64,000 nucleotides of DNA from Algoriphagus mannitolivorans DSM 15301. GTDB taxonomy: Bacteria; Bacteroidota; Bacteroidia; Cytophagales; Cyclobacteriaceae. Within the stretch, counting starts at the first letter, position 1. Every line of letters starts with the position of its first letter. The stretch lies in NCBI RefSeq assembly GCF_000429425.1, contig NZ_AUBV01000010.1:186001-250000 (forward strand), given 5' to 3'. Position numbers and translations under genes: made by a program. Below the pieces are notes generated by a model. It ran no database searches and was not told the DNA's origin. It worked only from the letters and a program-made list of their open reading frames with translations. Shown here one piece after another: positions 52,448 through 61,424 of the stretch.

Positions 52448-55072
52448 ATGGAAGCAAAGAAAATCCGGAGTACGTTTATTGAGTTTTTCCAATCCAAGCA
52501 ACACCAGTACGTTCCATCCTCACCCATTGTAGTCAAGAATGACCCGACCTTGATGTTTACCAATGCGGGAATGAATCAGTTTAAAGATGCTTTTCTTGGC
52601 AATGAAATCGCTAAGTATCCAAGAGTGGCCAACTCCCAAAAATGTTTACGGGTCAGTGGAAAGCACAATGACTTAGAAGAAGTAGGAGTGGATACCTACC
52701 ACCATACGATGTTTGAGATGCTGGGCAACTGGTCTTTTGGAGATTATTTCAAAAAAGAGGCGATCGAGTGGGCTTGGGAACTTTTGACCGAAGTGTACAA
52801 ACTTCCGAAGGATAGATTGTATGTTTCAGTATTTCAAGGTGATGCTGGCGATAAACTCGACATGGATCAGGAAGCTTTTGACTTATGGAAATCCATTGTT
52901 CCGGAAGATCGGATCATCATGGGATCCAAAAAGGATAATTTCTGGGAAATGGGCGATACAGGTCCATGCGGTCCTTGTTCTGAAATTCACATTGATTTAA
53001 GACCTGATTCTGAGCGAACTCAGGAGCCGGGCAGAGACTTGGTCAACAACGATCATCCTCAAGTGATCGAGATCTGGAATCTTGTTTTCATGCAATTTAA
53101 CCGCCTTGCTGATGGGAGTTTGAAGGAGCTTCCAGCCAAGCATGTGGATACAGGGATGGGCTTTGAGCGTCTGGTAAGAGCTATCCAGATGAAGTCCTCC
53201 AATTATGACACAGATTTATTTGGTCCATTCATTCAAGCCTTGGAGAAAAAGTCCGGTAAGACCTATGGAAATAATGAGCCCGATGACATCGCGTTCCGTG
53301 TGATTGTGGATCACATCCGCGCGATTTCCTTTACCATTGCCGATGGACAGATTCCCTCGAACAACAAGGCTGGCTATGTGATCCGAAGAATCCTCAGAAG
53401 AGCTGTCCGATATGGCTATACTTTCTTAGGCTTCCAGCAGCCATTTTTATATGAATTGACTCCTTTGATTGCAGAATATTTCGGGGATGTATTTCCGGAA
53501 GTCAGAGCTCAGCAGGAGTTTATCGCTAAAGTAATTCAGGAAGAAGAAACCTCCTTCTTGAGAACCTTGGACAATGGGCTGAAAATGCTTGAGTCCATCA
53601 AATCTGAATTAGAAGTAAAAGGCGAGCAGGTAATTCCCGGAAAAACTGCTTTTGAACTGTATGATACCTATGGCTTTCCTTTGGACTTGACTTCCCTGAT
53701 TGCCCGGGAAAACGGACTGTCCGTGGATGAAAAAGGATTCGCAGAAGAAATGGAAAAGCAAAAGACCCGTTCTCGTGCTGCTTCGGAATCTGAAACAGGA
53801 GATTGGGTATTTGTACATGAGGACAGCGGGGTAGAATTCATTGGCTACGATTTCACAGAAGCCTATTCACAGATCATCAAATACAGGACTATTTCTGATA
53901 AAAAAGGCGATAGATATCAGTTGGTCTTGGATAAGACTCCCTTCTATGCCGAAAGTGGCGGTCAGGTAGGAGATACCGGTTGGTTGGTTTCAGACTCGGA
54001 AAAAATCCGGGTTATTGACACCAAAAAAGAAAATGATCTGATTGTTCATTTTGTAGAAAAGCTTCCTGCTAATCCTGAGAAGCGGTTTTCTGCAGAGGTC
54101 GATAAAGAAAAGCGGAATTTGACCATGAATAATCATACCGCTACCCATTTACTTCAATCTGCTTTGAAAGAAGTACTTGGTGACCATATTCAGCAAAGAG
54201 GTTCCTTGGTGAATGAAAACCTGCTACGCTTTGACTTTTCTCATTTTGGGAAAATGAGTGAAGAAGAGATTTCTAAAGTGGAGGAGATTGTCAATGCCAA
54301 AGTAAGAGAAAACATCCCTTTGATTGAGCAGAGAAATGTGCCGATCGAGGAAGCCAAAAAGATGGGAGCTACCGCTCTTTTTGGGGAAAAGTATGGAGAC
54401 TTTGTGCGTGTGATCACCTTTGGAAAAGATTTCTCAGTTGAGCTTTGCGGGGGTACGCACGTGCCTTCTACTGCCCAAATCGGAATGTTTAAAATTACCT
54501 CTGAAGGTTCTATTTCCGCCGGAGTAAGAAGGGTGGAGGCGATTACTTCCAAGGCAGCTGAGGAATATTTAAGAAATCAGGAAAACTTGCTGAAAGAGAT
54601 TCAGGAGCTTTTGAAAAATCCCAAAGACCTCAAAAAAGCCATTGAAACTCTGATCCAAGAGCGAAATGACCTAAGAAAGGAAATTGAAGGCCTACATTTG
54701 GAAAAGGCATCTGGAGTAAAGAATGAGCTTTTGAAGCAGTTTGTGGAAAAAGACGGAGTAAATATTTTAGTTGCCCAAGTAGAATTACCGAATGCGGATT
54801 CTTTGAAGAAGCTCGCATACGAATTGAAAAATGAGGTTTCCAATGCACTGGTGGTCTTGGCGGCCAAGATTGAAGATAAGCCTCAGATTGCCGTGATTTT
54901 GGAGGAAAGTCTGATTTCGTCCAAAGGATGGAATGCTGGTCACCTGGTACGTGACTTGGCAAAAGAAATTCAGGGAGGCGGCGGAGGCCAACCATTCTTT
55001 GCCACTGCAGGGGGAAAGGATGTTTCAGGATTAGGCAAAGTAGTGGCCAAAGCCAAAGAATTGTTTTTGTAA
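52448..55072 (+). CDS. alaS: Alanyl-tRNA synthetase
   Basis: 874 aa class II synthetase. The catalytic domain starts IRSTFIEFFQSKQHQYVPSSPIV, followed by TNAGMNQFKDAFLG and PRVANSQKCLRVSGKHNDLEEVG. The editing domain has the NNHTATHLL (HxxxH) zinc motif and CGGTHVPSTAQIG. The C-terminal C-Ala/DHHA1 region ends GGGGGQPFFATAGGKD. The length is normal for the family. gatB follows 18 bp later, giving a translation-related pair. Confidence 0.98.
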   Translation: MEAKKIRSTFIEFFQSKQHQYVPSSPIVVKNDPTLMFTNAGMNQFKDAFLGNEIAKYPRVANSQKCLRVSGKHNDLEEVGVDTYHHTMFEMLGNWSFGDYFKKEAIEWAWELLTEVYKLPKDRLYVSVFQGDAGDKLDMDQEAFDLWKSIVPEDRIIMGSKKDNFWEMGDTGPCGPCSEIHIDLRPDSERTQEPGRDLVNNDHPQVIEIWNLVFMQFNRLADGSLKELPAKHVDTGMGFERLVRAIQMKSSNYDTDLFGPFIQALEKKSGKTYGNNEPDDIAFRVIVDHIRAISFTIADGQIPSNNKAGYVIRRILRRAVRYGYTFLGFQQPFLYELTPLIAEYFGDVFPEVRAQQEFIAKVIQEEETSFLRTLDNGLKMLESIKSELEVKGEQVIPGKTAFELYDTYGFPLDLTSLIARENGLSVDEKGFAEEMEKQKTRSRAASESETGDWVFVHEDSGVEFIGYDFTEAYSQIIKYRTISDKKGDRYQLVLDKTPFYAESGGQVGDTGWLVSDSEKIRVIDTKKENDLIVHFVEKLPANPEKRFSAEVDKEKRNLTMNNHTATHLLQSALKEVLGDHIQQRGSLVNENLLRFDFSHFGKMSEEEISKVEEIVNAKVRENIPLIEQRNVPIEEAKKMGATALFGEKYGDFVRVITFGKDFSVELCGGTHVPSTAQIGMFKITSEGSISAGVRRVEAITSKAAEEYLRNQENLLKEIQELLKNPKDLKKAIETLIQERNDLRKEIEGLHLEKASGVKNELLKQFVEKDGVNILVAQVELPNADSLKKLAYELKNEVSNALVVLAAKIEDKPQIAVILEESLISSKGWNAGHLVRDLAKEIQGGGGGQPFFATAGGKDVSGLGKVVAKAKELFL

Positions 55073-55090
55073 TCGCCGAAACTCGATGAA

Positions 55091-56551
55091 ATGGTAAGCG
55101 AAGAAATAAAGAGTAAATATCAGTTGGTAGTGGGGTTGGAAGTTCATGCCCAACTCCTAACTGAGAGTAAGATTTTCGCAGCAGATTCTACTGCTTTTGG
55201 CAGTGATCCCAATACTCAAGTGTCAGTGATTACACTTGGTCATCCGGGAACTCTACCCAAAGTGAACAAAAAAGTGATAGAATACGCGGTGAAGATGGGT
55301 TTGGCCTGTAATTCTGAAATTACTCGAACCAATATTTTTTCCCGAAAAAATTATTTCTATCCAGACCTTCCCAAAGGTTACCAAATCACTCAGGATAAAG
55401 GGCCGATTTGTGTCGGGGGAACGGTTCCCATTCGGCTTGCTGATGGCTCCGAGAGAGAAATCAATCTCAATCGAGTCCACATGGAGGAAGATGCCGGTAA
55501 ATCGATACACTTGGCAGGGGAATCCGATACCGTGGTAGATTTCAACCGCGCGGGAACGCCTTTGATTGAAATTGTTTCTGAACCAGATATTCGGACTTCA
55601 GAAGAGGCTTATGCCTTTTTGTATGAGATCAAAAAACTGGTCAAATATCTCGGAATCTGCGACGGGAACATGGAAGAGGGTTCTATGCGCTGTGACGCCA
55701 ATGTGTCGGTGATGCTTAAAGGAGCACACGAGTACGGAAAAAAAGTAGAGGTGAAAAATATGAACTCTTTCCGAAACGTGGCAAAAGCAATTGATCACGA
55801 ATTTGAAAGACAAGTAGCCTTGATCGAAAAAGGGGAAACGATCATATCCGAAACCCGAACTTTCGACGCAGCCACATGCACCACGGCTAGCATGCGAACG
55901 AAGGAGGATTTGAATGATTATCGTTATTTTCCAGAACCGGATTTAAGCCCAGTAGTGATCTCTGAGGAATGGCTGAATTCTATCAAGTCCCAGATGCCAC
56001 AATTGCCCAGAGAGCTCTTTCAAAAATTTATGGAGGAATATGGGCTACCGGCTTATGATGCCGCGCTTTTGACTGAGGAAAAGGAAATGGCGGACTGGTT
56101 TGAAAGCCTTTGTTCCAAAACCACCAATTTCAAAGCAGCTTCCAATTGGATGATGGGTCCGATTAAATCTTTCCTCAATGAGGCGGGTTTGTCCATAGAT
56201 AATTTCCCTGTAAAGCCTGAAACTATAGCCGATTTGATCAGTTTGATTGACGAGGGGAAAGTCTCCTTCACGGCTGCATCTCAAAACCTTTTTCCCGAAA
56301 TGCTAAAAGGAGGGGAGGAGTCTCCACTGCAAATCGCCCAAAAGCTGAATCTCATTCAGGAAAGTGACGAATCATCTCTCAAGCCAATTGTGGAAAGTGT
56401 ACTTGCAGAAAATGCATCAAAAGTCGCAGAATACAGATCCGGTAAAAAAGGCCTCATGGGCTTATTTATGGGAGAGGTGATGAAAAAGTCCAAAGGAAAA
56501 GCAGATCCAAAAGTGGCATCAAAACTGTTAACAGAACTATTGCAAAATTAA
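55091..56551 (+). CDS. gatB: Asp-tRNA(Asn)/Glu-tRNA(Gln) amidotransferase subunit B
   Basis: 486 aa. GatB is the kinase/tRNA-binding subunit that activates the misacylated tRNA before transamidation. Signature sequences: VVGLEVHAQLLTESKIFA, LGHPGTLPKVNKK, RKNYFYPDLPKGYQITQ, DFNRAGTPLIEIVSEPDIR and GSMRCDANVSV. The C-terminal YqeY/tail domain contains KKGLMGLFMGEVMKKSKGKADPK. It lies directly after alaS (18 bp) and 4 bp before the TlpA-like gene. gatC is at 3652 in another operon. Confidence 0.98.
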   Translation: MVSEEIKSKYQLVVGLEVHAQLLTESKIFAADSTAFGSDPNTQVSVITLGHPGTLPKVNKKVIEYAVKMGLACNSEITRTNIFSRKNYFYPDLPKGYQITQDKGPICVGGTVPIRLADGSEREINLNRVHMEEDAGKSIHLAGESDTVVDFNRAGTPLIEIVSEPDIRTSEEAYAFLYEIKKLVKYLGICDGNMEEGSMRCDANVSVMLKGAHEYGKKVEVKNMNSFRNVAKAIDHEFERQVALIEKGETIISETRTFDAATCTTASMRTKEDLNDYRYFPEPDLSPVVISEEWLNSIKSQMPQLPRELFQKFMEEYGLPAYDAALLTEEKEMADWFESLCSKTTNFKAASNWMMGPIKSFLNEAGLSIDNFPVKPETIADLISLIDEGKVSFTAASQNLFPEMLKGGEESPLQIAQKLNLIQESDESSLKPIVESVLAENASKVAEYRSGKKGLMGLFMGEVMKKSKGKADPKVASKLLTELLQN

Positions 56552-56555
56552 TCCC

Positions 56556-57668
56556 ATGAAAAAATATATGTTAGGAATCTGGAGCTTGGGTTTATTCCTG
56601 TTGCTTTCCTGTGGTGGAAATGAAACGTCCGCAGATGGAAAAGTGGAAATAACGGGTAAAATCGGTAATGCCCCCGAAGGATATGTGATCCTTTCGCAGT
56701 TTACAGAAAGCCGACCTAAAGTACTGGACACTTTGAAGGTCAATGGTAAAGGCGAATTTAAATATGAGTTGGAGGTGAATACTCCAACCTTCTACGAGTT
56801 GAATCTTTATGGACAGAGAATGGTTCGGTTGGCCCTTTTGGATGAGGACGTTTCGGTGTCCTACAATTTCAACGAGCCATCCAGCTTGACCATCGAGGGC
56901 TCCAAGGACACCAAGGAAATGCTCAAATTGGAAGCTTTGATGGAAGAGTACCAAGTGGAAGTCAACCAGCTGAATGAAAAATACTATGAGGCGATGAGTA
57001 ACAACGACTCAGAGACTATCCGAAAGATCCAGCAAGATGCTATTGCACTGGAAACCAAACAGGCGGAAAGAGTGAAGGAGATGATCAACAGCATGGGAGA
57101 TTCCTTTGCTTCATTGGCTGCAGTGGGACTTTTGAACCCAAAAAATGATTTTCCTTTCTTGGATCAATTGGTGACCAAACTCAATGAAACCTACCCGGGA
57201 ACTGTGTCCATCATGCAATTGAAGCAACAGTTGGATGAAATGAGAGCATTATCTGTGGGCCAAGTAGCTCCTGATTTTGAGCTTCCTAATCCCGATGGGA
57301 AAATGGTCAAACTTTCCGACTTGAGAGGCAAGTATGTATTGATCGATTTTTGGGCGGCTTGGTGCAAGCCTTGTCGGGAAGAGAATCCAAATGTGGTGAG
57401 ACTGTATAATGAGTACAAAGACAAAGGCTTTGAAGTTTTTGGTGTTTCCCTTGACCGAAGCAAAGAGGATTGGGTAAAAGCCATCAAGGACGATGGTTTG
57501 ACTTGGACCCAGGTGTCGGATTTGAAATACTTCAATTCAGCAGCTGCTGAGTTGTATAAAATCGATGCTATTCCTGCAACTTATATGATTGACCCAGATG
57601 GAAAAATAATTGCTAAGGATTTGAGAGGACCTAGTTTGGAAAACAAGCTGGCGGAGTTGTTCAATTAA
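56556..57668 (+). CDS. TlpA-like thiol-disulfide oxidoreductase lipoprotein with DUF4369 domain
   Basis: 370 aa. Lipoprotein signal with Cys19 in LLLSC. An N-terminal DUF4369 beta-domain (about 30-120: VEITGKIGNAPEGYVILSQFTESRPKVLDTLKVNGKGEF) is followed by a helical linker (about 120-230). The thioredoxin-like TlpA domain has the active site WCKPC (Cys270/Cys273), APDFELPNPDGK and the cis-Pro loop IPATYMIDP. Such proteins maintain thiol redox state in the periplasm. It begins 4 bp after gatB, though a functional link is not evident; a strong terminator follows. Confidence 0.93.
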   Translation: MKKYMLGIWSLGLFLLLSCGGNETSADGKVEITGKIGNAPEGYVILSQFTESRPKVLDTLKVNGKGEFKYELEVNTPTFYELNLYGQRMVRLALLDEDVSVSYNFNEPSSLTIEGSKDTKEMLKLEALMEEYQVEVNQLNEKYYEAMSNNDSETIRKIQQDAIALETKQAERVKEMINSMGDSFASLAAVGLLNPKNDFPFLDQLVTKLNETYPGTVSIMQLKQQLDEMRALSVGQVAPDFELPNPDGKMVKLSDLRGKYVLIDFWAAWCKPCREENPNVVRLYNEYKDKGFEVFGVSLDRSKEDWVKAIKDDGLTWTQVSDLKYFNSAAAELYKIDAIPATYMIDPDGKIIAKDLRGPSLENKLAELFN

Positions 57669-57687
57669 GAGGCAATATTAAAGAACA

Positions 57688-57720
57688 AAAAGCCTTCCAG
57701 TTTTCTGGAAGGCTTTTTTG
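57688..57720 (+). terminator. Strong rho-independent terminator after the TlpA gene
   Basis: 14 bp stem AAAAAGCCTTCCAG (57688-57701), TTTT loop, CTGGAAGGCTTTTT (57706-57719), ending in a T-run. Confidence 0.93.
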
Positions 57721-58014
57721 TTGAGCAGAATTTCTAAATCAAAAAAGGAAGGAGGAAAAAGTTACCAAACAGTCCTTCCCTTAAAAGTCGAGTCTTTCAA
57801 AAAGGAATAGTAAAAGTTGTTTATCACCCGAGACAAATCTAATAAAAAGATTTAAAAGAAAAACAATTCATTTTTTATCATTTTTCAAATAAATTGTACT
57901 ATATGAATATTAAGCTTGAATATTCTAAAGTAAAAAAGTTTCGAATCCCCTTTTTACTTCAATTGAGCGGTATGTTGGAATTTTATGGAGTGCAATAAAA
58001 AAATCAAAAAAAAA
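57721..58014. other. AT-rich intergenic region between TlpA and proC
   Basis: About 290 bp between two convergent terminators. The only structure noticed is an inverted repeat GGAAGGA (57748-57754) / TCCTTCC (57774-57780). No coding frame or RNA gene was recognised. Confidence 0.4.
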
Positions 58015-58035
58015 CCGGAAATATTGAATTTCCGG
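58006..58035 (-). terminator. Terminator after proC
   Basis: Stem CCGGAAAT (58015-58022) / ATTTCCGG (58028-58035) with a 5 nt loop. The A-run at 58006-58014 becomes a U-run on the minus strand. Confidence 0.85.
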
Positions 58036-58055
58036 CTTGATTGGGGGATTAGTCC

Positions 58056-58856
58056 CTATTTTTCAATCTTTTCGTAGCTAGCAATGACCCCTCTCACCAT
58101 GGCGGAACTGAATCCCTGATGCTCCATTTCATTGAGGCCTACGATGGTACAGCCTTTTGGAGTGGTGACTTTGTCAATTGCTGCCTCGGGGTGGATGTTT
58201 TTTTGGATCATCAATTCAGCGGCGCCTTTGACTGTTTGATTTACAATTTTACTGGCTGTGACCGAGTCAAATCCAATTTGAATTCCTCCTTGAATCATAG
58301 CTCTCATAAATCTCAAAACATAAGCAATACCGCAAGCACCGAGTACAGTCGCCGCCTCCATCAAGCTTTCATCAATGGAGATAGTGAATCCGATAGCGTC
58401 AAATAGTTCCTTTACCAGGTCCTCCTGGATTGGAGTAGCCTCTTTATGGCAGATGCAGGTAATGGATTCCTGGATATCAGCTGCAATGTTGGGCATCGCC
58501 CGGAAAGTCACGGTTTTCGGGTCAATGACTTGATACATCTCCTCAATGGTGATCCCAGTAGCAAGTGAAATGATGATTTGCTTTTTAGGATTGAGGACCG
58601 GTTTGATTTCCTTGAGAATATTGCTCACGTTGTAGGGTTTTACACCTAGCAGAATCAGGTCTGCATATTGAGCCGCAGTCTTGTTATCTGGATGGACATG
58701 TACTCCTAAGGCCTCGAATTCAGAAAGGCTTGAAGTATTTCTCTTGGTAAGAGTAAGGTTGTGAGGATCAAAATTTTCCAATCCCAATAGTCCATTGGCT
58801 ATCGAGGTTCCCAGATTTCCACAACCGATGATGGCAATTTTTAATTTAGAAATCAT
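58056..58856 (-). CDS. proC: Pyrroline-5-carboxylate reductase
   Basis: 266 aa. ProC reduces P5C to L-proline with NAD(P)H. The N-terminal dinucleotide-binding motif is IAIIGCGNLGTSIANGLL. LGVKPYNVSNIL, the RAMPNIAA motif and the C-terminal helix region IDKVTTPKGCTIVGLNEMEHQGFSSAMVRGVIAS (normally LxxxVxSPGGTT) fit the family. The last motif is TTPKGCT instead of SPGGTT, which is within family variation. It is a single-gene unit ended by its own terminator. Confidence 0.94.
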   Translation of the reverse strand: MISKLKIAIIGCGNLGTSIANGLLGLENFDPHNLTLTKRNTSSLSEFEALGVHVHPDNKTAAQYADLILLGVKPYNVSNILKEIKPVLNPKKQIIISLATGITIEEMYQVIDPKTVTFRAMPNIAADIQESITCICHKEATPIQEDLVKELFDAIGFTISIDESLMEAATVLGACGIAYVLRFMRAMIQGGIQIGFDSVTASKIVNQTVKGAAELMIQKNIHPEAAIDKVTTPKGCTIVGLNEMEHQGFSSAMVRGVIASYEKIEK

Positions 58857-59001
58857 CTAAAATTCAATTTTATATTGAAAATATTGCCTAAAGTTAAATA
58901 AAAGCCCCTTCCTATTAGAAAAAAGTAAAATAAACTTTTGAGAATGCTCAAAGCACAATTAGAATAGAATGAAAATTAATGGAAAAATATTTTTACAAAA
59001 A

Positions 59002-59038
59002 GTAAAACATATTTTACATTTGGTAAAACATATTTGAC
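59002..59038. promoter_or_regulatory. Tandem palindromes GTAAAACATATTTTAC / GTAAAACATATTTGAC
   Basis: Two 16 bp dyads at 59002-59017 (perfect arms GTAAAA/TTTTAC) and 59023-59038 (one mismatch) repeat with a 21 bp period, about two helical turns. They lie immediately before the first gene of the membrane-protein/XRE cassette. A further half-site TTTTAC is at 58991-58996. This is the layout of a cooperative operator, most simply for the XRE protein encoded at 59936. Confidence 0.6.
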
Positions 59039-59042
59039 CACT

Positions 59043-59465
59043 ATGAAAACTAACTCAATTCTCAATGTTCCCCTTTTGCATCCCAATTGGAAGAAAGTAG
59101 GCTATCTGTTTTTCCCTTTACCGGTAATCTTGGTGATTGGAATAGCATTTTTAAATCCTGGTATGGAGCACAATGAAAGCACTCAGATCATCTATGGTTT
59201 TTGGGCGATAGGATTTGGGATTTTGAATTTGACCAGAGAAAATGTCGAAGACGAAATGATCAAGAATTTCAGGCAACAAGCTTTTCAGACAGGGTTTTTT
59301 TGGCTGATACTAGGTCTTGCTACCCTGATGCTTATCAATTACTTGTGGTTTGGAAGATTTACTTCCGAGTTATTCACTGCTTATCTCGTTTTGTTTTTAC
59401 TCAATGCCTATATCTATGGGGCTTTTCAATATCAAAAATACCTCTCTTCAAAATCAGAAAACTAA
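59043..59465 (+). CDS. Small four-TM membrane protein of an XRE cassette
   Basis: 140 aa from the ATG at 59043. A TTG nine bases upstream would lie inside the second operator-like palindrome. About four hydrophobic segments are visible (about 15-32, 48-60, 82-102, 110-128), with an acidic stretch ENVEDEMIKNFRQQAFQTG after the second. That stretch and layout recur in the next protein (KEKEEDEYIQKLRLDSLLV), so the two are probably distant paralogues. Function unknown; the family resembles small membrane proteins encoded with HTH regulators. Confidence 0.75.
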   Translation: MKTNSILNVPLLHPNWKKVGYLFFPLPVILVIGIAFLNPGMEHNESTQIIYGFWAIGFGILNLTRENVEDEMIKNFRQQAFQTGFFWLILGLATLMLINYLWFGRFTSELFTAYLVLFLLNAYIYGAFQYQKYLSSKSEN

Positions 59466-59478
59466 ATCCATAACTGCC

Positions 59479-59925
59479 ATGCTATCTAAAATTTTGCTTT
59501 CACACGGATTTCAGAAATGGGGCTGGATGCTCTTATTCCCCTTTGCAGTACTTCTATTTGCCAATAATTACATGGAATTCAACTTTGATTTTCTGGAGTT
59601 TCAGGTCAGAGAAGGGGCTTTATTTGAAGACTCCAATGAAAATTTCACCAATGAAATTGCCTTGATCGGAGTGTTTGTTGCCTTGTTCTTCATTGCATTT
59701 TCGAAGGAAAAAGAAGAAGACGAGTATATCCAAAAGCTTAGGCTGGATTCTTTATTGGTCGCATGCTACGCCAATACCTTTATCCTAATCTTGGGTACTA
59801 TTTTCTTTTATGGTTTTGGATACTTGGAATTCATGGGGTACAACATGTTTACCATCCAATTGATCTTCATTTTTAGGTTTAGATGGGTTTTGAATCAACA
59901 GAAAAAATCTGTTCTAGCACTCTGA
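59479..59925 (+). CDS. Second small four-TM membrane protein of the XRE cassette
   Basis: 148 aa from the ATG at 59479; an in-frame ATG at 59350 would overlap the preceding gene by 116 bp and is unlikely. Four hydrophobic segments (about 13-28, 55-70, 87-110, 115-135) with KEKEEDEYIQKLRLDSLLVACYANTF after the second, mirroring the previous gene. It sits 13 bp after that gene and 10 bp before the regulator. A sensor or a target of the regulator are both possible. Confidence 0.75.
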   Translation: MLSKILLSHGFQKWGWMLLFPFAVLLFANNYMEFNFDFLEFQVREGALFEDSNENFTNEIALIGVFVALFFIAFSKEKEEDEYIQKLRLDSLLVACYANTFILILGTIFFYGFGYLEFMGYNMFTIQLIFIFRFRWVLNQQKKSVLAL

Positions 59926-59935
59926 TAATCTCGGC

Positions 59936-60136
59936 ATGAAAAACACCATCAAAGTAGAGCGGGCGAAAAAAGACATGACCCAGCAGGACCTTGCGGAAAA
60001 AGTGCAGGTTTCCCGACAGACGATCAACTCTATAGAGGCTGGAAAATATGTTCCTTCCACAGTTTTGGCTTTAAAGATTGCCAGAGTATTTGAAACGCCA
60101 TTGGAGGAAATATTTGAGCTGGAAGATGGAGATTAG
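59936..60136 (+). CDS. XRE-family HTH transcriptional regulator
   Basis: 66 aa consisting of a single helix-turn-helix: MTQQDLAEKVQVSRQTINSIEAGKYVPSTVLALKIARVFETPLEEIF. It belongs to the short regulators found next to small membrane-protein genes. The product likely binds the paired palindromes at 59002-59038, 0.9 kb upstream, and controls its own operon. The acidic tail ELEDGD is usual. Confidence 0.93.
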   Translation: MKNTIKVERAKKDMTQQDLAEKVQVSRQTINSIEAGKYVPSTVLALKIARVFETPLEEIFELEDGD

Positions 60137-60190
60137 CCTAAAATTCAATTTCCTGTTCAAAATTTAAGGGGCAAAAACACGTTAAAATTG

Positions 60191-60198
60191 TACCTTTG
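60191..60198 (+). promoter_or_regulatory. -7 promoter box TACCTTTG upstream of the glycan cluster
   Basis: TACCTTTG matches TAnnTTTG and would start transcription near 60205. An in-frame start at 60188 would therefore be outside the transcript; the ATG at 60221 fits. Confidence 0.5.
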
Positions 60199-60220
60199 CC
60201 CCCTTACAAAAATCTTTTTG

Positions 60221-61387
60221 ATGCCCAAGCTGATTCGAATCACCACCGTTCCCCTTTCCCTGAAACTTCTACTGGCCGGCCAAATGAAATTCATGAAAGA
60301 ACAGGGTTGGGAAGTACTGACAATCAGTGCAGATGGGAGAGAGGTAGCTCAAGTTGTAAAAAATGAAGGGGTAAGGCACGAGGTAATTCCATTTACCCGA
60401 AAGATCACTCCGTTTCACGATTTACTTTGCATCTGGAAATTGATCCGATTATTCCGTCAAGAAAAGCCGGATATTGTCCATACCCATACTCCCAAAGCAG
60501 GCTTATTGGGAATGATTGCGGCCAATCTTGCAGGAGTCAAAATCAGAATTCACACCTTGGCCGGAATTCCGGCTATGGCGGCCGAAGGAAATCGAAAAAG
60601 CCTTTTGGAAAAAGCCGAAAAGTGGACCTATGCCAATGCCACAGAGGTTTGGCCAAATTCTCAAGGGCTCTACAAGCATGTTCTCAAAGAAGGTTTAGCC
60701 AATGAGGCAAAGCTTAGAATTATTGGAAAAGGCTCTTCCAACGGTGTTGATTTGAAGAAATTCAGCAGAAATTCTCTCAAAGAAAATCACCTGGTAGCTG
60801 CTACCATGCGGATCATGCCAAGTGATGATGATTATATTTTTCTGGCAGTGGGGAGATTGGTCAAGGATAAAGGGATTGAGGAATTGGTTTCTGCATTTTT
60901 GAATTCCAAAATTGCGAATCGCTCCAAATTAGTCCTGCTGGGATCTTTTGAGCAAGATTTGAACCCGCTTTCACCTGAGACAATTCAGACCATTCAAGAT
61001 TCACCTAGGATTGTTCAAATAGATTGGACGGATCATGTGTCTCATTATTTGGCTTTGGCTGATGTTCTCGTACATCCTTCACACCGAGAGGGTTTTCCAA
61101 ATGTCCTTTTGGAAGCGGGAGCAATGCAGGTTCCGGTGATTTGTTCAGATATTATTGGAAACAGAGATCTAATTACCCAGCAGAAAACAGGCTTGATTTT
61201 TCCGGTAAAAGACGCCTCAGTGCTAAAAGAGGCGTTGGAGTTTGCCTTTGTGAAGCGTGAAAAAATGGCGCAAATGGCAGATCAGCTTTATTTTGAAATT
61301 CAGCAAAATTATGAACGGACTTATATCCATAAGGAGCTTTTATCCAACTATCAAAGATTATTAAAGGAAGCTGAATTCGGGGAATAA
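60221..61387 (+). CDS. Glycosyltransferase family 4 (GT-B)
   Basis: 388 aa from the ATG at 60221, chosen because a promoter box lies at 60191-60198. The N-terminal GT4 domain has [26 protein letters not shown] and [15 protein letters not shown]. The C-terminal domain has [14 protein letters not shown] and the Ex7E motif in [20 protein letters not shown], which holds the nucleotide-sugar. It resembles PglA/CapM-type enzymes that add a sugar to an undecaprenyl-linked glycan. Donor and acceptor are unknown. Two sugar-nucleotide enzymes follow, so polysaccharide assembly is the likely setting. Confidence 0.9.
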   Translation: MPKLIRITTVPLSLKLLLAGQMKFMKEQGWEVLTISADGREVAQVVKNEGVRHEVIPFTRKITPFHDLLCIWKLIRLFRQEKPDIVHTHTPKAGLLGMIAANLAGVKIRIHTLAGIPAMAAEGNRKSLLEKAEKWTYANATEVWPNSQGLYKHVLKEGLANEAKLRIIGKGSSNGVDLKKFSRNSLKENHLVAATMRIMPSDDDYIFLAVGRLVKDKGIEELVSAFLNSKIANRSKLVLLGSFEQDLNPLSPETIQTIQDSPRIVQIDWTDHVSHYLALADVLVHPSHREGFPNVLLEAGAMQVPVICSDIIGNRDLITQQKTGLIFPVKDASVLKEALEFAFVKREKMAQMADQLYFEIQQNYERTYIHKELLSNYQRLLKEAEFGE

Positions 61388-61424
61388 CTTATATTTGAAT
61401 CAAATATTTATACCAAATCTTTTT

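Noticed and set aside
57748-57780. GGAAGGA/TCCTTCC hairpin as a small RNA gene
   Set aside because: There is no promoter-like box or terminator of its own, and the region lies just downstream of a strong terminator in AT-rich sequence.
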